A DNA stretch of 64,000 bases from Sipunculus nudus (taxonomy: Eukaryota; Annelida; Sipuncula; Golfingiida; Sipunculidae), in assembly GCA_026874595.1 (NCBI GenBank), contig CM049312.1:53821429-53885428 (forward strand), read 5' to 3'. Numbering within the stretch: position 1 is the stretch's first letter; each line of letters opens with the position of its first letter. The position numbers were made by a program, and so were the translations under genes. Under the pieces are notes generated by a model. That model was not told the origin of the DNA. It made no database searches and worked only from the letters and a program-made list of their open reading frames with translations. Below are positions 34,617 to 46,654 of this stretch, piece by piece.

Positions 34617-34770
34617 CTGTTATAAAGTGTCAACACCCCTGTTCTTTTCGTCATCGGTCTGTTTGCTCCATCGTGAATCACATTTGACATCTGCTGGTGA
34701 ACGTGCTTTAGACGACCCCTGGCGTTTACTGTTCACGAAGCGCACTCAGTCACCGCTGGCTGGTCACGTC
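34617..34770 (-). other. Candidate first non-coding exon and promoter of SLC13 copy 1
   Basis: Sense-strand donor ACAG|GTGAGT at 34616 closes a stretch rich in GC compared with its surroundings. About 25-30 bp upstream of a possible start site is CTATTTATC (34794-34802, TATA-like), and a CACGTGACGTGACC word (E-box plus CRE half sites) lies at about 34763-34777. Extent and start site are guesses. Confidence 0.28.
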
Positions 34771-34829
34771 ACGTGATTCAAGCCTTTGGCAATGATAAAT
34801 AGGACGGCGTGGTGCCAGACTAAATACTA

Positions 34830-35756
34830 GATCTGTCCAGACTGTAGACAGGTAGGCCTATTACAATATTGGGCAGGCTGTTCGATCGTAACGGGAAAGG
34901 ACAGACGCATACAGTAATTTGTTCTGTTTGACTGACAACGGTTTTTGCCTTGTACTCATCCTGGTTAGTGTAGCCTATACGTAATTGAACACTCTGGATC
35001 TTCAGCGAGGAAATTCTGTGTTGTGTACCCGGCTGCTTTGATCTTCGTAATTCCTGTCCTGTGACCAGAGATGGGTGTGGCCGCCATGACACCCCTCACG
35101 TGGTTGGCCTAGCTCATGACAGTAACAGAACTGTCGCTGAGACCGAATAGAAATTAAAACGTGCGGCTACAATTATTGGTCAGATGTAGCCGCCTACGAG
35201 TTCATTATGCACGGAGAACTCAGCCTTGGTCCCGTTCTCTCTCCCCACGCTACACCAGATGGCAGTCGGAGGATGCCAGCACTGCCACGGGCTACCTACC
35301 TGGCCGCTTACATCAACTTAGGCCTATAATTTATTATCATATGGTCTCGAGTCAGTCCATCTAGTGAGGGCACTGTTGTGAGCGTAGCCATTCAATGGAA
35401 GTGTTACATTTAAGGATAGATATGTAATAGTGAATACGCGTAAGTTAATCACAATGCGCTGGACCGACCCTTATTTGTGTGTGTGAGTGTGTGTGTACAC
35501 ACAAGTCCTGAATCCAGTGATATTAGTGATATGCGGCTGACTAAAGGTGGTTTTCCATAAGTGCGTAGTGCGTATCCGTAATCCGCATGCGTAGTCCGTA
35601 TGCGTAGTCCGTATCCACAAAGTTCATTTTCCATACTCCGTATTGATAGGTGCTCGATGGCTGAAGTTTTTCTTTTTTAGGAAGCCATTTCACCATATAT
35701 TTATTGTACATTTGTATATATTAGCATCAAAAGTTAAACAATAAAACTAAAACCTC
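34830..35756. other. Intergenic DNA between the SLC13 copies, left part
   Basis: No gene recognised. Holds TGCGTAGTCCGTATGCGTAG-type short repeats at 35555-35640 that look like an end of a small inverted-repeat element. Confidence 0.5.
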
Positions 35757-36072
35757 ATGATAAAGCTTATAAAACGAACCTCATGATAAAGCTGATAAAA
35801 CGTACCTGCTGATAAGGCGTACCTCATGATGAAACTGATAAAACTACCTCCTGATAAAGCGTACCTCCTAATAAAGCTGATCAGGCGTACCTCCTGTTAA
35901 AGCGTACCTCTTGATAAGCTGGTAAAACGTAGGCCTACCTTTTGATAAGCGTATACCTGATGCATGATAAAGCGTACCTCCTCATTAAGCATATCTCATA
36001 ATCGAGCTGATAAAACGTACCTCCTGATAAAAAGTATCTCCTGATAAAGCGTGATAAAGCTGATAAAGCGTA
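35757..36072. repeat. Minisatellite with GATAAAGC(G/T) units, left part
   Basis: Imperfect repeats of about 25 bp: CTGATAAAACGTACCTCCTG and variants. The array is interrupted by the element at 36073-37875 and resumes beyond it. Confidence 0.85.
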
Positions 36073-37875
36073 GGGTAGACTGGGGCAAGACGCCCACAGG
36101 AGGCAAAAGGCCCACCCCTTGTATTTGTTCTGTGATGTTTCATATCATGTTTTAGTTCATTAAAATTCACAAGCATCTCATATTAAAAGTTGAGTACAAT
36201 TTCGCCACACTTAAAGGCCTAAGGAGACGCTATTCAGCTCACGGCATTAAAACAAAGGTAAAAATTAACTCGTGTGCCTCATTTTATTGAACTCTGTCAG
36301 TTGTAGTATAGGTAAGAAATTAAAAAACGACAATCGCACATTTAATTAAGCTTGCATTGTCTGAATGTATAACGTTACAAGCCTTGAACTATTCCGAGGA
36401 ATGTGCCGTGTGCAACGAAACACAGTCACGTGGTTCGTGGTAAAACGCCCAGCGAACGTCGGGGGCAAAATGCCCAGTGGGTTGTTTAGCCCCAGTCACA
36501 TTAGGCAAAGTGCTTAAAATTAGATATGGACTTGCACCATATATATAAAGCCCTACGATGAAGTTATTATGATACATTATAACGCCGTTGCCCTGCAAGT
36601 AGGCCTACCGGTATATATAACAAATTCAAATGTATGCCCTGTAAACATGTTATATACACTTAGACTGACCAATTAAGAATTTAAAATATACAAGTAATCA
36701 ATAGACCTAAAAGGCTACATTATTACACCTTCGTCAGGTTGAGAGAGGAAATAAGTTGTACCCTGTGTTATTTGGTTTATCTGTCAGCAATAGTTTCTTT
36801 AGACCTTTAAAAAAAACATTAATTAAGGTCAATATCTAGCCATTGTTATAAAGGTAACTACAGTGAATAGAATATTCTTGTTTTATGTTGTCAATATTCC
36901 CAAGCCTACGTTTCCAGTCATTTACGGATAGGATCTGCAAGCCCACATAAAGGTCTAAATCCTTACTTTATAGTTTGAATGTTTAAGTACCTTTGTTAAG
37001 ATCGTGATTCAGTCATCGCTTAGATAATATTTGAAATCGAATACTAAGTATGACCATGCAGTGTGCCTTTAGATTTTCATATTAAAATTCTAATTAACTT
37101 TAATTTTACTTCAAACTGGATCACCCATATATCTTATTACCCAAATATACATTCATGTATAGACGGTTCGGACATATAAAGAGTAAACAAAAAAAGGGGG
37201 TCGTATGGTGACGCCGCTTTGAAAAATGTCTTCTATTGCCTTGAGGGATGCCCGTCTTCAGGTCCAGAAAAAGGAAAGGGGGATTGGGGTGTCCAGGCCA
37301 CTAAATTTACTCTGAAGCCATGAAAGATCGCGGTGGCCAAAGGAAAGGGAGGGGGGGGGGGGTGGGGGGCGTGCCGTCGCGACACCCTTGACCCCTACCC
37401 TGGATCTGCTTCTACATGCACATAAATTGAGTATGTGCACATACACTGAGCATGTATAGCCACCAATTATTCAATTATTTACAAATATTGTACAGCTTAT
37501 AGGCCTACTCCTCATAAAAAAAATCGCCCAAAATATTGTTATAAGCATATATCATATTATCAACCCATGCAGTTATCTCCTTATTTTTTCACTTTTTAAA
37601 AGCCTAGTTTAACATTTTGCATGGTCAATATTTATTCCAGATTATTTGAAGCCAGACTGCGCAAGGACTGGGGTAAAACGCCCATGTTTACGGAATTGTT
37701 CTTTCCTATTTAGTTAAATGTTTTCTTTGGTTTTGCAAAAAAAATCAGTTATAATATATTTTCAACATGGAAACTATTCTTTATGGATTAAAAAATAAGA
37801 AATAAGATTAAAAACTTTATACACAATGGCCACAATGATTTTCCCTTTGGGTGGGCGTCTTGCCCCGGTCTATCC
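36073..37875. mobile_element. TA-flanked inverted-repeat DNA transposon, 1.8 kb, non-autonomous
   Basis: Ends GGGTAGACTGGGGCAAGACG and, inverted, CTTGCCCCGGTCTATCC (about 25 bp TIR with two mismatches). Both ends abut TA (36071-36072, 37876-37877). Further GGGGCAAAA(C/T)GCCCA-like words lie inside, near 36440, 36465 and 37668. No transposase frame. The TA target duplication suggests a Tc1/mariner or pogo relative; superfamily not proven. Confidence 0.72.
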
Positions 37876-37950
37876 TACCTCATAATAAAGCTGATAAAAA
37901 GAACCTCCTGATAAGCTTACCTCCTGCCATAAAGCGTACTAAACGTCTCA
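37876..37950. repeat. Minisatellite with GATAAAGC units, right part
   Basis: Continues the 35757-36072 array after the inserted element (TACCTCATAATAAAGCTGAT). Confidence 0.8.
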
Positions 37951-38600
37951 CAAGCTGGCGGTAAAAAGCTAAAATTCATCTTCGGGGCGTTTTCCTCCCA
38001 AAAATATCATCTACCATAACGTTGCGTACCTGACACGACAGTTAAATGGCTTACTGATTAAATTTATACATGCAGAGTTCATTGATAAACTTTAAAAATT
38101 ATGATGAAACTGTTCGATCACATGTATAAGGTGTTGGCGGTTGTCACCAACGGGGACAAGCCACATGAAAACTTTGATAAAGTCTGAGTGTAAGCATGAA
38201 CATTATACTGATGCCAGTTTGCGAATTCAGTAGGTTTTAGCTTAAGACTGAGGCTTAACATATACTGGTTGAAATGATCATGTATTGACAAAGACAGCGA
38301 AAATACTTTTTTTTTCTATTCAGATTGCTCTGAGGCTGTGTATATATAATCATCTAAGAAAAAAATATAAATTATATTGGTTTACACGTTTGAAATTGCA
38401 TGTCCGTGTGTGGGCCCGGCACTGTGGCATTTTTCTTTTTTCGTTTCGCAGTGGGGGATCCGGTGAGGGGTGGGAAGGTCCAGGGGTTGTAGAACCCCTC
38501 CTTTTGAGCCGCTTTATCCTTTTTTTAGGGTTTTAAACCAATTTTTTGGAATCCTCCCATGCACTCTGGATCAGAGGAATTTATTTGGTTATCGTATTAA

Positions 38601-38687
38601 GTCGCGTTCACACCTATCCGTTTTTTCCCTTCCGCAACCGCACTCATCATCCTTGTTCATTATGAAATACACTATTATCATTCACTT

Positions 38688-38758
<71 letters not shown>

Positions 38759-39255
38759 CAGTCCATCTCGAATCCAGTCACATAAAAATGTCACATAAGG
38801 TCCTGAAAATGTTTGTGTGTGTGTGGGGGGGGGGGGGGTTCCAGTCTGCAAATATTGATCTGTAAACCTAAAAAAAATGTTGTGGCTGAAAAAAAGGGGG
38901 GGGGGGGTCTTCCCCTAGATGTTCTTCCGAGTAATGATAATCTCTATGTTATCATTTGATATCAATAAAAAATTATTAGGCCTACCGTTAAAACATGTGT
39001 TTCTTTGTCCAATGAGGATATTTAAAATATTCCGAGATTCGAGATCTCAATAATAAATTATCTATTGCCGCGTACCCTCGTAACCTTGAATTTGACAAAA
39101 TTTATGTATTTTGGCCATAGAACAAATTAAAATTGGACCAATTTCATCTCCGTGTCTCTCTGCCCTGTAAACCCCGGATGCTTAAATTATTCTCCATACA
39201 AGTTAATTATTGTGATTTAATAATGTTTAAATTATATATAAACACATACATATAT

Positions 39256-39287
<32 letters not shown>

Positions 39288-39840
39288 CTATATATATAAA
39301 GCTATTTTTTTCGTTGGCTTACTAGCAAATTTATTTTATAGGCATTGACTTTATTCCAAATCACCCGGCCCCCACTCCTTTGATGAATTTAAATGATTAT
39401 ACTTCTCACATTGCTTTAATTATATCAGTTAATTATATAATCAATAATAATAAAATATAATATAATCAATAAAATCAATAATATTAAAGCTTTCATGAAC
39501 AGGATTGTAAAGCATTGAATGCTCACGCGTAAGTTCCAACTTTTCATACTGACAATTAACCGCTTTTGGCATTTTTTATCAAGGAGAAGACACCAGGACT
39601 TTCCAGAATATCCCCTATTAAATGACGTCATGGTAGGGATTCCCGTCCGCACCCGTCGTCCGCTTCCGTCGTGAATCGGTCCCAGACCGATTTGTGCGGA
39701 CGGTGAGACGGTTGCGGGTGCGGAAGCGGATAGGTGTGAATGCACTATGTATTTTTAACTCACTCAGATTTGACGGACGACGCATGACGGAAGCGGGTGC
39801 GGTGCGGACGGAAAAAGCGCATAGGTATGAAAGCCCCTTT
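38601..39840. mobile_element. Composite of GTTCACACCTATCCG-type inverted-repeat elements
   Basis: Left end GCGTTCACACCTATCCG; inverted related ends at about 39725 (CGGATAGGTGTGAATGC) and 39818 (GCGCATAGGTATGAAAGCC), with (G/C)CGTCCGCACC-type subterminal repeats near 39645-39800. A (TA)n and G runs lie inside. Probably nested MITEs; exact limits uncertain. Confidence 0.5.
38691..38756. repeat. (TA)n microsatellite
   Basis: TA run. Confidence 0.96.
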
Positions 39841-40399
39841 AGTCTTCCTGGGTTGGACCCTCCCCTTTCCAGATTCTTGGATCCGTCCCTGTTATGTGAA
39901 CTTGGGCATGTCATGTACGTACGGCTGTTGGCACGCGCCGGGTTGTGGGTCCAAGAGTTATATAAAATGTGTAACACAGTCACGCAGTTGGTCCTCAGAC
40001 AAATCAAGCACGTTCGTTTCTTCTTTATCAACCCATGTATGTTCAGGTACATTATCACTACAGAAATCACTTGAGACCTCATACCTCTTGTAACAAGCTG
40101 GACCATGTTTATTATAACCAAGATCCTGATCAAATTTTATTGTGTAGTACGCAAGCACATGCAGGAAGCAGGTGAATTCAAGCTGAGAAAATGTGTGTCA
40201 GAGGTCATGTCTGCCCGCCAGAACAAGGGCGGCCTCAGTTAAGTCACACCTGTTCATACAGGCGTGCGGTAACTTACACTGAAGTTTCCCCGTTTATATG
40301 ACGTAAGAAAAAACAAATAGCCCTATCTCGTAGTGGTAATGCATGTATTTTTAAACAAAAACACATAGTAATCCAGATTACTTAAAATTAATGAAAAGC

Positions 40400-40403
<4 letters not shown>

Positions 40404-40440
<37 letters not shown>

Positions 40441-40457
40441 TTATATATATATATATG

Positions 40458-40502
<45 letters not shown>
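40404..40502. repeat. (TA)n microsatellite, imperfect
   Basis: TA run with a few C/G interruptions arranged almost symmetrically. Confidence 0.95.
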
Positions 40503-40504
<2 letters not shown>

Positions 40505-41377
40505 CAGAGGAAAAAGATATATGGAACCAGGATATTAAATAACTATTCAAGTTGAAAATTTAAAGAATTGATAAAGCTGTGGAAAAGAGAAAATTGTTTT
40601 TCTACACTCGTTGGCATTTCTAAGGTTGTGAAAAAAAATCTTTCCAAATGTTCCATGGAAATTATGTTACCCAGTATCAATGAAATATAACATTGGAATA
40701 TAAAAAGAAAATTTCACCTGTAGTCTAATGCAGGTGGCACCACCTATAATGATAATTTAATAACAGTGAAATTTGTCGCTATACGGGAAGTTGTCAAACT
40801 CATTGACTGACGAAATTTAAAATACTATAATTCGATGAATCAACCATTTTGATATACAATTCCCTTCAATTCCCCTTGCGTGAATGAAAGAGTTAACTTG
40901 TGTATACGTATGTTATAGAGAAGGGGAAAGTCAATTTAAAATCTTTAAAATACAATTTTAGCTGACAGAAGGTAATCGACTTATGTGGCGCCACTTGCAT
41001 CTTATAATCACATATAAATGGCATGATATGTGTGCACCTGTAAAATCTGGTAAAACTTTCCCCCGAGATATTTGGCAACATTACATTATATATGTATGCA
41101 GGTATATCATATTCTCTAATTCAGAAATCAGCGCAGGGCGAGTGAAACTGTCATTTTGAAATTAATTCATCCTTTCTTAATTCATATTCATGATATAAAG
41201 GCTGGAAAGTAAGTATTTGTCATCTTTGAAATACATGATTTTGGCTCACAGGGACGTAGGTCGTCCTAGGTAATGTCACCAACAGTTCAGTTTCGCATGT
41301 ATATTACAACATCAACAGGTTTTCAAAACCCAGATTCAGTGGCGTAGGGACTTTTGTTATGTGTTAATAATAATTTG

Positions 41378-41419
<42 letters not shown>

Positions 41420-42627
41420 CTCACACTATATTTTTATTTTGGCTGAATTCAAACGTTTTCCATTAAAATCAGCCCGGCACAAATTCGCCAGTTTTAAACG
41501 CTGCTATTGTTCTGTGTGTGAGTAAACACAGTCCACATTTACCTGTTTACCATAGCAACACTGCACGACCATAGGTGCGATCTTGCGAACTCTCAAACAA
41601 AGAGAAGAAACATGAAAGAAGAAACACTGGTTTCAAGCTTGAAAATCTGGATTCGTCAGGTGTTGTGCGCTATATTGATGTTTGAAATACTAATCACGCC
41701 CGATGCAAGGTTATTCAAACTGGTGTACAGGGGTAAGCAAACGGTTTTAGAAAGAAACTTTGGCAGATACCATAATATTCTGAGGAGGAAACCCTATATA
41801 CTGGTAATATTTAACATGCCTGGTATGTGAACAGACCCCTTTAACATTCGGCTGTCGTTGTGTCATCAGGTAAGCTCAAACAGTGAACATTTGGGTACTT
41901 ACAAATATAAAGTTATTTCTGGTGACATGTATGTCTTAGGGTGACCATAATTATGAAGTCTCCTTTCTCACCCTTCCCATTCCCTCAATTATTGATTATA
42001 TCTTTCTGAACAAGAAACTACTTCGTTCTGAACCGAAAAAAATGCACACAATTTATCATGCCTTACTTCACGTTCATATGTCCACGCATTTATGTATTTC
42101 TCAGGAAAAACAAGAAATGTTTATTTTACAACTATAGAACATAGGCAGTCGACAAGCGACTAAATGTATCAGAGAGGCATGGATAAAGTGAAGCATCGGA
42201 CCTCTCTTGACGTGACGTTTTATTTTTCAGATAACTAGGAGCTTAGTTTCATTCATCAATTAAATTAGGAATCTCCAATGAACTTTTTGTTTGTGTGGTT
42301 TTTTTTTAAGTTCAAAATTTTCTCATTACGTATCCAATAAATTTCAAGGTGATTTCAACGCACATTTACAGAGGGGTTTGTTATGTAATGGAAGCGTTGC
42401 ATCCGGAACAGATACCAGGAACTTATGTGTATGGCTGATGCAAGAATTGACATGCAATATGCAGGAGTGACACATTAAAAATGCAATATGTTGTTATTCT
42501 TTCGTAAAAGAATTAGTGCTGATAGTGTAAGAAATACTAGGTTTCTGTTGAGATCTAGAATTTTTTCTGTCACTTGCAGGGTTTCTAATGGCTGTCGTCA
42601 CTGCCGAGTTAACATAGCCGTGACAAA

Positions 42628-42660
42628 CACGACTCAGTTAGGGGCCCCTACTGAGTCGTG
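42628..42660. repeat. 33-bp near-perfect palindrome
   Basis: CACGACTCAGTTAGGGG followed by CCCCTACTGAGTCGTG; arms pair fully except for one extra T. Confidence 0.85.
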
Positions 42661-43129
42661 ACACAAGCCAAATGTAGAACCGCCCTGCAAGTCCACGCCA
42701 CGCTTTATAACCGTATCCCCGCTTACATTCAGCAGGCAGACCGCAGGCAGAAATCTCCCGTACATGCAGAACAATATACGAATATATTGGGTTATTACAA
42801 AATATTTCACACACATGGTAGGTGTCGTTGGAGAGATAAGAAACTTATTAAAAGGTCTAGCGGGTTTATTTGAAGTGACACGATACTTGTAAGCAATGAG
42901 GCGTTGTCAAAAATGACGAAAATATTTGCATCCTCATGGGGCCTTATAATGCGATCCTCAGAGTTAGATGTCCAGGCACACTGGCAAGCCAGTAAGCTGG
43001 CCATAATGTCAGAGGGCCGATCTGCCGCTAGAGTTAACAGTGCTCATATGACTTAAAAGTGCTGACAGCTTTTAAACAAATTAACAAATCTCTTTTTTTT
43101 CTGGACAAATGAATAGAAAAAAGACCTTC

Positions 43130-43350
43130 TACCAGGGGTTGAGTTTAATTTTGATTCAATATTGACAACTAATTGGATAATTAAGATTGAATTGCTAGTG
43201 ATAAATTAATATTTACCCAATGTTGAAACCTAGTTGATCATCAACATTGAACTATCAATGTCAAATCAGCATCGATTTAATGTTGAAAATGAGTTGAAAA
43301 CATCTCAACCTCATTTCACTTTGTTTTTCATTATTAAACCGACATTGAGT
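43130..43350. repeat. Repeat rich in (A/C)AATGTTGAA and TTGAT words
   Basis: Several diverged copies of CAATGTTGAAA..TTGA and its complement. The wording resembles common animal MITE families. No gene. Confidence 0.5.
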
Positions 43351-43933
43351 GCCCATTGGACAGTGTCCTACAGTAGTCATTTCATCTTTTCTTCATAAAT
43401 CCAAATTTAGTTTTTTTTTTTCTAAGACTCTTGCAGTCAGACATTACAAAATGTTCAGTTGTGCCACGAAGAGCATCAACAAACATTATTTGATACCATA
43501 AAAATGTGGTAATTAGGATTTAAAAGTCTTTCTCTTATTGGTTGCTAATTAATCTACAAATTATCTTTAGGCATTTTATTCCTATGGCCTGTGAAACAAA
43601 ATGTTCACCTAGGTTCTTGGGCTGTCTATAGGTATTAAAATAGGTTGCCAAGTCTTCGTTACACAATAGCGCCATCTGTCGCACTTGGGATGAACAATGA
43701 CAGTTTGGATCTTGATCCATACATGTTTGTGATTATGCATTTTTAAGGTAGGACTGTCAATGGCGTCTAGTGATTTCTAGTGGAAAACCATTTTACTGAA
43801 AAACAGGCTATTGATCTATTGATTAAACTCGGAGAGGAACTGGATAAACTTTCCGGCTGCCTGCATTGTAGTTACAATTGTCTATGCCATAACCGCACAC
43901 GAAACACCAAGTCACACTATAGTTAAAAAGTAC

Positions 43934-43939
43934 TTTATT
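43934..43939 (-). terminator. Candidate polyadenylation signal of SLC13 copy 2
   Basis: AATAAA on the minus strand about 250 bp after the stop codon, the first such hexamer after the coding end that stands out. Confidence 0.4.
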
Positions 43940-44187
43940 TCAGTTCAAAAATTACACGATTTAAATGTGATAGCACGTATAAAGATATTTGATACATATA
44001 TAAAGAAATAATCAATATTTGGTACAAAAATCGATATACACAAAGAAATAAAGTAGTAAAATAGGTTCATATCCGAATATTACAGCATGCTTGACCGCAC
44101 AAGAAGTACGGGCGATAAAATAATATAAATTGTAACGAAAGTGATAAGGATCATCAAATACACATAAAACGTAAGAATTCATTGAAT

Positions 44188-44334
44188 TCATGGAGAAGCT
44201 GTGGTATTTATAGGAACGGTGTTATTTGTTGGCCACGGCATTTGGTCAAAATTAAAGAAAGCCATTCCCCAGGTGTGCGCTCCCACGGTAACCACGAGCA
44301 CCGCCAGCACGTTCAAGAAGGAACCTGCCTTCAC
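44188..44334 (-). CDS. SLC13 copy 2 coding exon 14 (last)
   Basis: 48 codons plus [32 protein letters not shown], then a tail with two N-glycosylation sequons (NNT, NTT). Acceptor TTTTAG. Confidence 0.94.
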   Translation of the reverse strand: MKAGSFLNVLAVLVVTVGAHTWGMAFFNFDQMPWPTNNTVPINTTASP

Positions 44335-44654
44335 CTAAAATATCAAACATACATAAATATATACAGTAAAACCTCGAAGCGAGGTCTGATATAAAGAGGG
44401 ACAAAAATTGGGACCGAGAAAAAGTGGTCGTTATTATGTGGTGGTCGATAGGCGAGGTTTTATTGTATTATGTTATTTGTTCATTTTCAGTTTCTTATAC
44501 CAACTGAGTACTGTAGTACCAACAGATGAAGTCAAACTAACTAAACATTGTTTAATTATAAACGCTCTCATAGGGTAGAGCACTGTCACCTGGGTGTATT
44601 GAATTCATATAATGTGAACTTACAAATTATATATATTTTTACACATATAAAATT

Positions 44655-44704
<50 letters not shown>

Positions 44705-46372
44705 GTGTGTTTAAGTGCGTTCGTTCATGCATTTGTAACTCTGTAGTTAACTTAAAAATATTTTAAAATCATTATTCTAATTGATTTTTCAAATGGTATC
44801 GTATGAAAACATCGACCAGATGAATCCATTACATGGTGACAATAAAGAACCATGCAACATACATGGTGTGCAGTTAATGTCGTCTTCTGAAGAGTTCATG
44901 GTTATGTCTCAGTGACTTATTTAAGAGAGTTCTTACCATGTCGATAACTCTTATCCTGCCGAATGAGAACGCTATGGCGTTCGGTGGTGTTGCCACAGGC
45001 AACATATATGCAAATGAAGTTGCTATGGTAACCGGAAGCATCAAGTACAATGGATTTTTCCCAATCTGCACGGCCTATAAAATAAAAAAAAAACAATCAG
45101 AATATGAAGGGAAATTTAATTCAAAGTACTCTCTGTCTGAACCTAAATCCTGTTACATGCTTAGTTTTTGGCAACTTATTATCATTTTTAATCAAGCTAC
45201 ATTTCAAAGGATATATCTTTCTTTCACCAGTAAGATAAAATTAATTGTTAAATAAAGAATACGCTGTAAGATAATTGACTGTATATTTTACATTTATACG
45301 GTAAGAGGCTCAACAGCCAGTTCCAAGAACAGGCTCAGCTTAGGATGAATTAGCAAGAAACAGTTTATTAGGTAAGATATGATGTAATGTTATTGAATAA
45401 AATCTTTATTTTAAATCGAAGATTGGCAAACATATTTCTGCCGATGATGAAAGCAAAGATCGCCCTGTCTTCGTTCAAAATAAAGGTTCTCGACTGGTGC
45501 CAAATTCTCTGCATTCGGGTGGCTGGGATGTTCAGTCTCTCATCACGGAGCGGGCGTGGTTGCTGGTGCTCTGCCGGCTCGTACGACTTCTCCTCTTGAC
45601 CTCGGTGCCCATGTTCTGGAGATAAAACCTAGGAAGGCATCTTGGATACCTTTGCGTGTGGCATCTACAATCATCTTCAAGCACTTTTCCTCTATTTCTT
45701 CTTACAGTATTTGGAGACCAAATTCCTGGAAACTAACTAGTTCTGAACTTTTGTCGTTGGTGAGTGAGCTCATCTGGGCCAAGGCTTGCTGGAGTCAACG
45801 TGGTCATTCGTTCGTTAAAACATATTTTAAAACAGATTACGTTGAGTAAAAGAGAGTCTTACCAATGCGTACATGATCGGCAGGAGTATTGTAGCGGTGG
45901 CAGAATTGCTGGTGACTTCCGTTAACATGGCGACCAAGAAACATAACAGGAGGACCATAACAAAGCCCGGAAGTGCCTGCACGAAGCTCAGCTGGTCAGC
46001 GATCCACTTGGACAGACCAGAAACCTGATTGCAAGAGAAAAACCTATAATCTCCACTGTTACCTCAAATAATAATAAAAAAAATCCTTTCTGCTTAAGTA
46101 CAGGTGATTTTTATATGAATCTATGTGACAGGTTCGATCTTGAATAGATAATATTAAAATATAGTAAATATATGTAGATATAGCCGGATAGGAACACCTG
46201 TGAGATGAATTTTATACATGGTTGAACATTATGTTTGGTTTTTGATATGAGTCTGGTCGGAGCGTTGTATTGCTTCCGTCCTCATGCAATAGATAGCATT
46301 TGAACATTAATTCGCTATAGGGACAAAGTATAATTCACAACGAAAGTCGCGCGGGCGCGGAAAGAGAAAAAA

Positions 46373-46403
<31 letters not shown>

Positions 46404-46482
46404 CACAGAGAGAGAGAGACAGAGAAAGAGAGACAGAGAAAGAGAGACAGAGAGAGAATGAAAGAGAGAAAAAGAGAGACAG

Positions 46483-46529
<47 letters not shown>

Positions 46530-46591
46530 TATGATATAGGAAGGAGGCCTATAGGGAAAAGCGCTGTGAAAAGAGCGTAAGAGAATGAGAA

Positions 46592-46654
<63 letters not shown>

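Larger units (their letters stand above)
39841..43930. other. Intergenic DNA between the SLC13 copies, right part
   Basis: No gene recognised. Contains (TA)n at 40404-40502 and 41382-41416, isolated core-repeat boxes near 40732 and 40983, a 5'-end relic of the core-repeat family at about 42149 (GTCGACAAGCGACTA), a palindrome at 42628-42660 and an ATGTTGAA-type repeat at 43130-43350. Confidence 0.5.

Noticed and set aside
39618-40133. 171- and 126-codon overlapping frames on both strands
   Set aside because: They fall on GC-rich inverted-repeat element ends; no domain or codon signal supports a gene.
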